Part shown: in pieces, positions 22,699-33,367 of the stretch
How the letters are laid out: each line of letters opens with the position of its first letter
How positions within the stretch are numbered: the stretch's first letter is position 1
NCBI GenBank assembly: GCA_038496445.1
Contig: JALMLS010000418.1
Location: 1-64,000, forward strand
Direction: 5' to 3'
Length of the DNA stretch: 64,000 nt
Source of the DNA: Trichosphaerium sp. ATCC 40318
Lineage: Eukaryota > Discosea > Flabellinia > Trichosidae
Made by a program: the position numbers and the translations under genes
Notes under the pieces: generated by a model
What the model was told of the DNA's origin: nothing
The model's database searches: none
What the model saw: only the letters and a program-made list of their open reading frames with translations

Positions 22699-24853
22699 TT
22701 ATTGACATATGTTGGCTTGTGCTTCAAGTAATACAACGTAGCCATATGTTAGTGGATTTGCAACAATAGGAATGGCATCAGAGCTGTGCTTGCCTAGGAA
22801 ATCTTATTAAAAAACCATCTGAGTTGCCTTTGCGTAACCATTGATTGGTGGGAGGTTTCCGTCTTTAAATTCTAGTTTTTGTCCATTCAATATTGTTTCT
22901 TTTGTCCTTAAATCACCTTTTGGAGCTGAAAACCAATATTCAACTCTTGGTGTAAAGGCTAAACGACATGTGAGTGGTTTCTTAGTAGACTTTCTTAAAA
23001 CTGACCGTACCTTTAATGCCCTTGAGGTGAAATTCAAACGTTTCGTTTTTGCTATAGTTGATTATAGCGAGGACAACCTACAATACGCAGTTATTATTTA
23101 ACGACAAGCCAAACGTATTAAATGCATTGCCTACGTACTTGTCCTTTTCCCTCCAAACTGCAATGAGCATGAACACGAATATCTTGATTTAAATCATATT
23201 CTGTTTTCAGTACATTGCTTCCATAAATACGCCGTGTAGTAATCAAAAAAACAATTATAAAAATCACGTGATACAAAACTAAAAAACAACTTATCTTCTA
23301 CTATTGCTTACCTGGATTTGGAGCCATTGTATCTTTGTCAATGAGTTCGTACCTTTAAAGTTAAAAATCAACATTGCCTAGAAACATACTTACCATCCAC
23401 CAATTAGTGTTTGTCTGCAAAACCCGGTATTACCATTTCTAGCTAACGCACCAAGAGCATTCAAATAATAAAATCCAGATGAGAACGTGTTTGTGGTATT
23501 GTCTTGGCCGCTTTAAAGACAAAGTCAATGGGAATAACATCGACAATTTACCTGTGCCATGCAGCAGCCCCCTCTCCGAGCCATACCTGAGCGTTAGGGT
23601 CATATTTCTGAACCATGTTGTAGAAGAGTTCAGCAGTAGCATTCGATCTTTGAAAAGTTAAAAAGGGATATGTAACAGAGTGTGTACTGGTCGGCGAATT
23701 TTGTTGTTAAAATATCCTTTGGAAGTGATGGAGATAGACCGTAACCCTGTTTGTTAGAATAAGGCAGTATTTAGTTCAGTATCTTACATTATACATATGG
23801 TATGTGTATACATCATTTATTCCTTGTGTCAATTGCATATAAGTTTGAAACCTACCAGGAATATTTTAAGAAACAGCTAAAAGAAAAAAAGGTTACCACC
23901 CAACAGCTCCGTGGCCATCATCTGGAGCTATTATACGTGGCCTAAATAATATAAGTGGGGGAGGGTTAGTTAAGCATTAGTAAACCTTTTAGATTCGTCA
24001 GGATACAAAGTCGCCAACGTAACTGTAAAATAGTGAGTACAAAAAACAAAGCAGGAAATGCTTGCACTTGACCCATTTTGCATCAGTCGCGCAATCCTGT
24101 GGGTTAAGCTTTGAATTCAACTCATTACCAATCTCAAAACCTGTTGAGTATGAAATTAACTTCGGAACTCATAACGAGAGGTTTGTGAAGTACCATAGAT
24201 TGTGTCATCAAATGTTTGACGCGCTGTGTACTTTAAAAATGCCTCAACGTTTGAGGTGTTCCAAGGTTCGCCTTTTTTGCGCCCATCGTACATTTCGTTA
24301 AGACCAAAGGCCATTTTTACTCCTGTTGTTGATGCAAATTCATTCATTTGATGCCATCGCGTCATATTAAGGCAAGAAATACCTTTTATTGTTATCGGCA
24401 CTTTTTTTTTTGGAACCATTGTGCTTTACCTTTAGTGCATTCTGCATGAGGTATACCATCGATAACGTATACAACAGAGTCGCATAATGTACCTCCTATC
24501 CTTAGTATCGCGGGAGAAAGTGCTGTTGTAAGAGTTATCAAGCTTTTGTTTTCCAGGTCGACATTGTACACTCCAGCGTTTCCCCAGCCCTTTACCAATT
24601 GTTAAACACAAAGAGAAACACAACATAACGAACAGGACTCTGGCGTGGCCACCAATCCATATTAAACGATAAGAACTCCCTAGGTATCTCATGAAGTGCG
24701 TTATTAGTGTCTATCGTAACAACGACCTGTAAAAGCAAAATCACGTGTTAGAAAGCTAAATAAAATGAGAAAATAATCGGTATTTACAGGTGTATACGCA
24801 AGTGAGTTTAAAAAGAATGCTAAAATAGCCAAAATAAGATATCTTCCTATCAT
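22699..24853 (-). CDS. GH79-family heparanase-like endo-beta-glucuronidase
   Basis: The minus-strand gene starts MIGRYLILAILAFFLNSLAY, a signal peptide. The family order is complete: TIDTNNALHEI..FNMDWWP, PAILRIGGTLCDSVVYVIDG (GH79 'LRIGGT..D'), MTRWHQMNEFASTTGVKMAF, EPWNTSNVEAFLKY, FEIGNELNSKL (acid/base Glu in GNE), VYTYHMYNGYG, VWLGEGAAAW (nucleophile Glu) and CRQTLIGGWYELIDK. The C-terminal beta-domain has ILNGQKLEFKDG and LTYGYVVLLEAQANIC before the stop at 22699-22701. Heparanases cut glucuronic-acid linkages in heparan sulfate or related polymers such as arabinogalactan. In a unicellular organism the substrate may be its own glycocalyx or prey polysaccharide. There are at least ten introns; those at 23265-23270 and near 24745 contain TCACGTGA/TCACGTGT. 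Confidence 0.87.
23265..23270. promoter_or_regulatory. Intronic CACGTG (AAATCACGTGATAC) in heparanase gene
   Basis: The full ten-base palindrome ATCACGTGAT lies in a C-terminal intron of the GH79 gene. It is representative of the many intronic sites. Confidence 0.4.
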
Positions 24854-25141
24854 TGCCCAATCGAATTGTATTGTTACTTTTCTCAGTGGAATGATTTGGA
24901 CTTATCGAGAGTGAAATATAAGTGGAGGGCTTTTAAGGGTACCTGCCAAGTGTATTGATTGGCTTGTATATAATGAGCATATTTTCTCATAATTCTTGGC
25001 TGAATACACGCAAGACTGCAGCAGGACGTTGTACCGACTTGTAGTGTACCAGGCAAAATACTTGCACGTAGCAAAATGACAACTACGTGGCAACATAGCC
25101 ACTACGTATACACATCTAATCGCAACTAATTACTGTTTGTA

Positions 25142-26501
25142 ATGCATAGAATCTTTCCTCTAACATCCAATAAGCTATACATGTTTTATTTAATGGCATG
25201 GTTGCCAGTTATTAGCTTAAATGATCAAGCTTACACCGAAGCTCTCAGTGTAGGAGTAATGGTACAAACAAATGGAAGTTCATGGGCTGTATTACCTATT
25301 ACTTTTCAAAACTACAACTACAGTATATCTCCTGGTACGCTATCTAGTCCATGGTTTATACCTACAAGGTTTGTAGAATGCAGTATTGAAATCAACGAAG
25401 AGTATGCTGCTCTGACAATATTATCTCCACAACAGTTCCTTCTGGCTACTTACCTCTCGAACACTACTTCTAATCCTTCGGATTACGTTCTACAGTCTTA
25501 CGACTTTACTTGCGCTACAAGTGCATGTCAGCCTATTACCCAACGTCCTTAACCTTCCCACTAGAGTGTGCGATGTACTTTTACCTCACAAACTCAAGTG
25601 CTGGCGCTTAGCCACCACGCCTCGATCAATACTACATACGCTGTTCTGCGCCAAAACAACTCTGTAGAAATCTACCTAGCTTCGTTATCCTACAACTGCT
25701 CTGTAAAGACACTCTGCGACACCAACGCATCTGTTGTCGGAGACGATCTACTTTGTAAGTGTATAGTTTACCGTGATATAAGTGCTAACTAAATCAGTTG
25801 AATACATTGACGAGAAATCCTTTATTGTCTCAGATAGTTCTATTTTAGTGCTCAATTCTACATGCGAGTTGGACCATAATATTACGCTTCCTTGTAATCC
25901 TAGAGGTACGTAATGAATCAACCAAAAGTTCTCTAATCGTGCGTTAAGCGTTGACAAGATCAAGCGAGCGGACTTTGCTGTTCATTTGCAGAAATAATTC
26001 TTTTGACTTCTTTATTGATACTCTTGAAATCAAATCTTCGAATTTTCTTAACATTCTTGACTCAAACACTACGGACTTTAAGTTATTCTACGCCCCTACA
26101 GCTCCCTCCCTACCACCTGCATCAAACATACCTATTGCACCAAGTGTGAAGGCACATCCAACGAGGTATCTTGAGAAAGACACTTTAATTGCTTACTACC
26201 ACCTAGTATGCAACCTGTGTCTGCAAAAAAGAAATTACCTGTTTATGCAAAGTATATTTTAGGTGCTGAATAGATAACAGTCTACTTAAATTAACGTTCT
26301 TTAGTAATTGGAATCACTATTATTGTTGTTATAATAATACTTATATCTCTCATCTGCTATACAGATTCATTGGAAGAAAGTTTTGGAGAGGAAATCCCAC
26401 AACAGTCACCAAAAAAGAACAATCACTCTAAAAATACTTCAGTGCTCATAGAGACTACACAAGGAAAACGCAATGTACCAAGGCTACAAATACCAAAATA
26501 A
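25142..26501 (+). CDS. Type I membrane glycoprotein, unrecognised
   Basis: The N-terminus KLYMFYLMAWLPVISLNDQA fits a signal peptide. The ectodomain has many N-glycosylation sequons (NGSS, NYSI, NTTS, NTTY, NNSV, NCSV, NITL) and two similar blocks ending SYDFTCATSAC and SYNCSVKTLC, suggesting repeated blades. After a Pro-rich stalk (APTAPSLPPASNIPIAPS) comes one membrane segment, VIGITIIVVIIILISLICY, and a cytosolic tail rich in Glu, Lys and Ser ending LQIPK. It is therefore a single-pass surface protein of unknown ligand. The junction near 25520-25560 has two in-frame stops (TAA, TAG) that must lie in an intron; only a GC donor (AGT|GCATGT, 42 nt) gives a phase-0 join. The gene is divergent from the heparanase gene, 288 bp away. 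Confidence 0.65.
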
Positions 26502-26651
26502 AGGTTTCCTGATTACTGTCTACAATGAATAATGTGTACTGTGCTTCGCCTATTTTGAGGAAGAATTAACGTAATGTTTTGCTACACTTGTGTAACACAA
26601 GATTCGGTACAAGCAATCCTTAACCAATTTCTCACCTCAACCACGTATACC

Positions 26652-27126
26652 ATGAACACTATTGTAGCCGTTTTATCCGTTGTATTGCTATGCGTTTCAT
26701 CTCTAAACGCTTCTTCACCTTGTCTGGGTGTAAACAATTCTGGAAACCTAAACTGCACATCAGCTCGCCTTTGTTGTGGCCGAGGAACAATAGAAGCATC
26801 TTGTTTGCCAGCTGACGACTCTAAAATATGCTGCACGTGGTACTTAGGAGCGACACAATGTGACAAAGAAGAAACATGCTGTGGAAGCTTGGGATATGGC
26901 GCAAGCTCAAGTGCTTTTTGTTGTACCGCCTTTTTCGGTGAGATTCAAACTAACGGTATGCGCAGGTACAGTTTGCTGTGATAAATCTGGTGATGGTGAC
27001 AATACTTGTTGTCAACCTACTGACATTTGTTGCGCCTCTCCTGGATCACAGAGCTGGTGTTGCCCTCAAGGATCTACTTGCGGTTATGCAGGCGACTGTA
27101 AGTCAAACAATCTGTTCAAGCAATAA
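26652..27126 (+). CDS. Secreted Cys-rich protein with granulin-like CC motifs
   Basis: The protein starts MNTIVAVLSVVLLCVSSLNAS (signal peptide). The mature part has many vicinal cysteine pairs: RLCCGRG, KICCTWY, ETCCGSLG, AFCCTAF, TVCCDKSG, NTCCQPTDICCASPG and SWCCPQGSTCG. The last 40 residues match the granulin spacing (CCQ..DICC..SWCCPQGSTC). Granulins are small disulfide-stacked modules released outside the cell or into lysosomes. The rest is a looser CC-rich region. One 28-nt intron (26938-26965) splits the gene in phase. The ATG at 26652 is preferred over an upstream frame at 26574 because it begins the signal peptide. Confidence 0.75.
26938..26965 (+). other. 28-nt spliceosomal intron
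   Basis: The intron begins GTGAGA, has ACTAAC as a branch-like motif and ends GCGCAG. Its removal joins FFG to TVCCDK in phase and avoids a frameshift. It is the shortest intron I can support well in the window. Confidence 0.6.
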
Positions 27127-27306
27127 ATAATCGCATTTGTTCTCCCATACACCTCTATGCCTTGTAATATCGTACTACACCATCACCACAGTATTTAATA
27201 GAGCTTTATTCCGTTGGCGCGCGCACGTGCGAGCCAGAAACGAAATAGTTTGACAAACAACGCGTTTTTTTTTCTGCATCTTAACACCATCTTACGCCGT
27301 GATACA

Positions 27307-29957
27307 ATGCACAAAATAATGTCATGGCGCTCTGCAGCGCTATTAATGATATGCGTAACCCTCACATATCAAGCTTCAGGTCCTTGGGTTATAGACGACT
27401 TTGAAGACAATAGTCCCACAATTATATTCCCAGGTGTTAATTTTGACACTACAAGTGCTACTGTTGGATCAATTATTGGAGGAGAACGCGAAACTTCTGT
27501 TGTTAGAACTGGCGGTAGCGGTATGATATTAATGAGAATAATCGGAGTTGGAATTACGGTTTTTAGACGCTAGGATTTAATTGGTTTTCTTCCTCTTTTT
27601 TTTTTCTATTTGTGCTCTTATTTACTTGGTTTTTTGTAATTTTCTATTTCTAGGATTCGTAAGCCTTGTTACTACAAGCGGTAGGTTAGATGTATCAACA
27701 TCGGATGCAGCTACAATAGGCGTAGCCTCTGTTCTTTGGGATGGACCAGGAACCTCCGTATTGAACATGGATTACTCAAGCATTGCAGGCAAATATCAAC
27801 AAACAGCTAAAAGAAGGCGTCAAGTAATGTACTTTTAGATGCATTTTTGATCCGAGTCGCACAAGCAAACGCTGGTACTACTCTAGTATTTCAACTGGAG
27901 AGTGGTATTGCTCCATTCAGTCTTATGAGTAAGTAACCTTTTGATTTTACCGAAATCACGTGATTGTGTAAACCAAGTTATTAATTTTATTTTCAAGCAA
28001 CCGTGGATATTACTACTGAGATAACTACGCCAACGGATGTGGTTGTTGATCTTCCGGGTACAATCAAGGGTTTTTTTATTAATATTCGACGACAAACGCC
28101 TTTGTTACTTTTGTACAATATGCACCTTTAAACACTCGATTATGCAACCTAGACCGATACTCTATTGTCCCTCTAATTTTGGTGTATCTTAGGACTCTTG
28201 AATTTTTACACATTGATACAATCATTTGAATTGATGTTAAGACCACAAGAAGCGATTGTTGAACATATTTGTATTATTGCTAGATTGGAGTCAGTACTGA
28301 CAATGTCAACACTTACTCCGACTGTTAGTAAGTGAACTTGGATAATTTTGGTTTGGTTATTAATCAAACGCTTCTAGATGATCGCGTTACAGTTCAACTT
28401 GTCGTAGAAAATCCGGACTCTTTTCCAGCAACTGCTGAACTGGGTACGTTAACGTATACATACCAACTATCTCATTCCTTTTAGTCGACAGAATTACCAT
28501 TGAAGTACCTTCAAGTCACGCCATGGTAGACGCGGGATCCCTTACTACTTCAGCGGTAATATAGCATATGTACATTGTTTTTTGGTAACTTTTTTCAGGG
28601 TACAATCGTTGTCAATGGAAATGCTGTTTTTGTACAAAACACAGGAAACTTGGCAAATAATGCAATGCTTGTAATTGAGTTTGATATTATCGTTATAGCT
28701 GCAGGCCAATTGTCGCTTCAAGGTACGTTTTCATTGTTGTTACTTCAGCCCAACAAAACCACACCAACTCACTATTTTGTTAGCACAAGTTTTCCTCGGA
28801 TCAGGTATTATCGCATTGTCCAGTGATGTACCTAGAAGCGGCATAATGAGATGTTGTGCTGCTAACGCTACAGTGAGCCAAATTCAAGCTGTAAGTTTAG
28901 CAAAACCACCAGATAACCTGATAATGATAATTAATATTTCTTACAGCTGCCTCCTACTGCAAATCCAGGAAGCGGATCTGGAGATCCTCATTTTGTTGGT
29001 ACACTCACATTTTTGCATTTGATTCTTCCGTATATAATAACACCTTGTGGTATGACAGTTACTCACAGATCTTAGGTTTTCTTGATCAACACTACGACTT
29101 TCACGGATACAGCGGACAGATTTTTAAGTACGTCAAGACGCAAATGGCCATTTGCTTATTTCATGCGTAGTATCATCTCTGATCAAACTTTCCAATTGAA
29201 TGCGTACTTTGGAAATGCAGATAAACGACTACAAAAGAAAAAGACATACATGACAAAACTCGGTTAGTTTAAATTGTTTTGAATTTTCTTGCAACGAACA
29301 TCAGTTTTTAGTAGAGCGTACTGACTTTGTTGTACTAGGTGTACTCATGTGCGGAGCTCTAATCTACTTTGAGTGTGACAGAGAACACAAGAAACATATT
29401 GTAAAGTTCAACGGTAACGATATGAACCCTGGATCTCATATGAAGGTGAAACATGTTGCAAACGTAAAAAGGTAATTGTTTTTTTTTGACGATGCCAGAA
29501 ATTAATCACGTGATAAATTATTTGTAACAACTTCAAAGGATGGACATGAATAATTCAAAGACAACTATCAAAACTAGCAACTACAAAGTAGTAGTAAGGT
29601 TCTCCGAGAGTCACCACTCCTCATGCCATATCAACTTCAAACTTTCTTACGATCACATCCCAGGATCACCTTACCCTCATGGTACCTTATTATTAGTTAT
29701 TATACAACTTGTTTTGACAATTAAATCTAGGTGTCGTTGGACAAACATCTCAAGGAACACCAAAAGCAAAGGGTACAGGAATGAACAGTCCAAATATTGT
29801 TGAAGGAAAAGTTGAAGATTATATTATCACTGACGGAGATATCTTCGGAACTAAGTTCGCTTTTAACCGATTTGATTGGCAAGTATGTCTTAAAGGAGCT
29901 GATGTATATGTTCACGATACAGAGAATGCTGAGACCTTCCATTCATTTGGCGAATAA
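27307..29957 (+). CDS. Large secreted mosaic protein: bacterial-type beta domain, DUF11-like domain, VWD-like domain
   Basis: A signal peptide (ALLMICVTLTYQASG) is followed by WVIDDFEDNSPTIIFPG, SIIGGERETSVVR and VASVLWDGPGTSVLNMDY, a layout I know from bacterial exported PEP-CTERM-type proteins. Further exons give VTVQLVVENPDSFPATAEL and FVQNTGNLANNAMLVIEFD, the DUF11/CARDB-like 'conserved repeat' fold. Then GSGSGDPHFVG, FLDQHYDFHGYSGQIF and VVGQTSQGTPKAKGTG with GDIFGTKFAFNRFDW, which match the GDPHF..YDFHG..GVVGQT pattern of VWD-like and root-cap domains. It ends ETFHSFGE at 29955-29957. About 14 introns are present. The region 28100-28330 is poorly resolved. The intron at 27789-27838 is GC-AG. 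It is an extracellular adhesion or matrix protein by inference. Confidence 0.65.
27789..27838 (+). other. GC-AG intron in the mosaic secreted protein gene
   Basis: The exon ends ATTGCAG and continues GCAAATATC; the acceptor is ACTTTTAG. Removal of 50 nt gives SSIADAFLIRVAQ in frame. The alternative GT donor, GTAATG, would leave a 15-nt intron in the wrong phase. Confidence 0.55.
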
Positions 29958-29993
29958 TTACGGAACATTTCTTCTCAACTTTTATGCTTGTAC

Positions 29994-32412
29994 ATGTCGT
30001 AGACGCCGAATCTATGTGTATAAGCAATGTTAGAATAGTAAAACGACGTTTTTCAATTAGTTGCAAATTTTCAGCAAAAAACATTGAAGACTGAAGCTTC
30101 TTTGAATCTTCCACGTACAGAACAACAATTAACATACTTTTATACACCTACTAAAGCTATTACCAGTAAGTTGTAGATCGGCTTAAGCTTTGCGTTAAGT
30201 TTTAACCACTTCGCATTCAGAAAACGTCATGGCACACATCCCAACCGCTGGAATTGAATTACCTGAGTCAGGTCCACCTGTACTTGAGAACTGGACGAAC
30301 GATAAGCAAATATCAATAAACAACAGCGAAGTAAACGCTAAAAAATACCAAATAGGCTCTACTAATAATTACAAAACAGGTTAACCATACTGGTTATAAC
30401 TTTGGAACCGTACGCGGAACTGTTAAGGTCTACGCTGGTAGATGGTATTTCGAGGTAAAACTCAAAACTGGTGGCTCTGCTCGCATTGGATGGTGTACAG
30501 ATAAGTTTTATCCAGAATCGGTATGCTCAGTGCGCAAAATAGCGCCTTTGCAGCGTCTTGTGCGATCGACTTTCAGATCTATTCTCCAAGCGTCCCAAGT
30601 ATCGCTTTTAACGCAAATGAGCGCATTGCGTCAAAACTTATGTCAACCAAGACACTAAACGGCAAACTTTTAGAGATATTCTGGCCTGGGCGCCGACGAC
30701 TGCTCTTGGGGCTTCGACGGCTCTAGAAAAACGAAAATCCACAACGAAAAAGATGGTGACGGTTCACACTCCTACGGTGAATACTGGAACTCTGGTGTAC
30801 GCTTTAAACGCGTTTTACAACAGATAAAACCAATTTTACTCATTTCAGCAAAAATACCTTTTATTTTTTGTTTTAATCCATTGACACTCTTAATAGGATG
30901 TAGTTGGTTGTATCCTTGACCTCGGCACGCGCAAAATTTCATACACGCTCAATGGAAAGGACTTGGGCGTTGCGTTTTCTGGTGTGAGGTATGTTTGTTT
31001 ATAGACGCTCTAAATACGCTATAAACTGCGAGGAACACAAGTTCTGGTTATTGATACACGACATTTTTTACTCCGTTTCTATTTAATATGGCTCTAATTG
31101 TATTGTAGACCTGGTGATGCTTCTGGATTAATGCCTGCAGTGAGTGTTTACCGCAACACAAAAGTATCTGTCAATTTTGGCCGTAAATTCGCCAATCCAG
31201 CACCACACGCATGTCCTCTTAATGGTACTCTTACAAAAGCTCAAAAGAATTCATTGGATAAGGTTTTTAACAAGTATTTTGGTACGCAAGGCGTTTTAAT
31301 TCTGTTTTTTTTGTTTTTGTTTTTGTGAGCAATTTTTCTTCTTCCAATGATTCTTTGTTTGTGCTTATTGTTGCGTAGAAATCGGTATTAAACTAGCTGA
31401 ATCCGGTGATACTGGTGATGTTATTAAAGATCAAGGTGTTCTAGAGCTTGGTAAAGACCTTGGAGCTGTAGACGACTCAGTACGAGTTTTTTTTTTTTGA
31501 ACAGCTATTTTGTACAACAAAAAATATCACTTGGTGGACTCAACTGTTTATTCTCGCAAGGAGATAGGCTGCTTGAGGACTATTGTTTTTTTTATTTTTG
31601 AAATAATAGTTTATTTTTCAATTTTTTATCCAATATGTTCTTATATTTGTTAAAAGGATCCGTTATTGCTTATCCTCGCTTGGAAATTGAGGGCACAAGA
31701 GCAGTGGGAATTTTCTGCTGATGAATTTATCATCGGTTTTGGTTTACATGGGTACGTTGTGCGAATATTGTGTTGGTGTAGGCCAGGAACTTGTATTCTT
31801 TATCAACTTTTTTTTTTTTCCCTGTTCATTTCATTTGTGTGGTGGGCTTATTTTTCTTTCTTAGTGCTACGACCTTTGGAGCCATTAAAAAAATAGTCCA
31901 AAAGTGGAAAAAGGACATTGAGTCTGATGCTGCTCAGTTCAGATCATTTCACAACTTTATTTTCGAGTACCTTAAACCGGACAATGGTACTGCGTTGGGT
32001 AAAGAAGAGGCCTTAATGGCATGGAGTATGATTGGTATGCCAGGACGATGGACATTGTGGCCTAAATGGGAGGCATATTTGAACGTAAGTGTTATGATAA
32101 GCTAACTTTTTTTTTGCTTTTTTTTTCAGTTCATTCAACGAATTTTTGGAGTTTCTCTAACTGCTTCTATTAGCAATGCGAGCGTAAAGCTGTTACACGT
32201 GATACATGGCAAATGTTGTTGACGTTTATTGAGCAATTAGGAGCTGACTACAAGAACTACGATCCTATGGGTACGATGCCTTACACTTTTCTTGGCTTCA
32301 TTGTTTTTTGATAACTTGGTATCTTCTTTGATTTACTGACCTTTTCTTTTTTGTAGATTGTTGGCCAACTGCTATGGATGAGTTTTATGAATACTTGCAA
32401 GAAAACGAATAA
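29994..32412 (+). CDS. SPRY domain fused to DCN1 (PONY) cullin-neddylation domain
   Basis: The SPRY part has VRGTVKVYAGRWYFEVKLKT, GGSARIGWCTD, CSWGFDGSRKTKIHN, YWNSG, VVGCILDLGTRKISYTLNG and KDLGVAFSG. In one exon (about 31110-31280) SPRY's last strand VSVYRNTKVSVNFGRKFANP runs into LTKAQKNSLDKVFNKYFE, the start of the DCN1 lobe. Then DPLLLILAWKLRAQEQWEF, SADEFIIGF, ALMAWSMIGMPGRWTLWPKW, RKAVTRDTWQMLLTF and DCWPTAMDEFYEYL, a complete PONY domain. DCN1 is a NEDD8 E3 that promotes cullin neddylation; SPRY domains recruit substrates, as in SPSB cullin-5 adaptors. The 5' end is uncertain: exon TEASLNLPRTEQQL joins in phase to MAHIPTAGIELPESG, so the ATG at 30229 may be internal and 29994 is a tentative start. 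Stop 32410-32412. Confidence 0.82.
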
Positions 32413-32836
32413 ACTTAATAGTTGGTTGCTTGAAAATAAATAAACTTTTTGTATTGCTTGTCAAATAATGATTATTGTTTTATGGGAGTGTTGGTGGATA
32501 TGGTTAGGGCGTTGTAACGCCTGAAACATAGCAATAAAGTAATTAAAAGGATACATTGAAGCATGTTTACCAGAACAAGTTCGTGCTACAAGGAATGAAA
32601 GTGTTTCAAAATAATCTTGCAGATTTATTTATCTTATTTATGCTAACGAATATATCGCTAACTTTGATTGTGATACTTTTGAAACTGCTTCGCTTCAATA
32701 TTCCGCACACAACGTCTTCAATGAAGCGGAAATTAATCATGTCCGTTATGCGTGTAGCGTACAGTATTGAAAAAAAAACTTCATATTTATTGTACATTGC
32801 TACAAGAACTCAAAATCATCTTAGTTTTTTTTGTTA
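32413..32836. other. Spacer of 424 bp
   Basis: It contains the 3' end of the SPRY-DCN1 gene (AATAAATAAAC about 32440) and AT-rich sequence with hydrophobic frames on both strands (32556-32840 plus, 32606-32797 minus). Neither has a recognisable motif. Confidence 0.4.
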
Positions 32837-33367
32837 TTAGTTGTGTGCTACTTTTGAACCATTGTTCATCATGCATTCTAATGTTAGTTTTCCATTTTTA
32901 TCCCATTCTTTGTACTCACCATTATCCAAGTTATTTCTCATCATACTTTGAACTTTCATTTGCCCATTCTCATACCATTCTTTGTACTCTCCTTCAAACT
33001 TTGAGTTCACAAAGAAACATACTTTGCAAAGATTCCCGTTTTGGTACCACTCCTTGTACTCTCCTTCTTTCTTACCTCCCTTAAAGGAGTATGTAACATG
33101 CATTTGACCACACGTGTACCACATTGCACTTAAACCTTCAAGTTTACCATTAACATAAGTCAAGCATCGTTTCATTTGTCCGTTGGGATACCATTCTTTT
33201 TCTTCACCATGAGGAATACTGTCTTTTACGTGATAGTGTAAATATAACTGTCCATTCTTGTGCCAACATTTCACTTCGCCTTGTACTTTGTCGCCCCATC
33301 TATAGAGGCACTTTTTTAATAATCCATTATCATAGAACTCTTCATACTTCCCTGCCGTTTTACCAGA
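32837..33367 (-). pseudogene. MORN-variant (YwqK-type) repeat protein, 5' end missing
   Basis: The minus-strand frame carries about six repeats of the type GEYKEWYENGQMK: YEEFYDNGLLK, GEVKCWHKNGQLY, GEEKEWYPNGQMK, LSAMWYTCGQMH, GEYKEWYQNGNLC, GEYKEWYENGQMK and GEYKEWDKNGKLT. These 'toxin-antitoxin YwqK' repeats occur in bacteria, amoebae and large DNA viruses and form an open beta-sheet. The repeat frame starts at a TAA about 33368 with no ATG until residue 31 (33274), so the N-terminus is lost or begins inside the repeats. Immediately to the right, in the opposite orientation, begins a DUF4874-like exon that also lacks its N-terminus. No introns are seen, unlike most neighbours, which suggests recent or foreign origin. 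A shorter functional protein from 33274 is possible. Confidence 0.65.

Noticed and set aside
32556-32840. 94-codon hydrophobic frame upstream of the MORN gene
   Set aside because: AT-rich, no start context, no domain; a minus frame of equal quality overlaps it.
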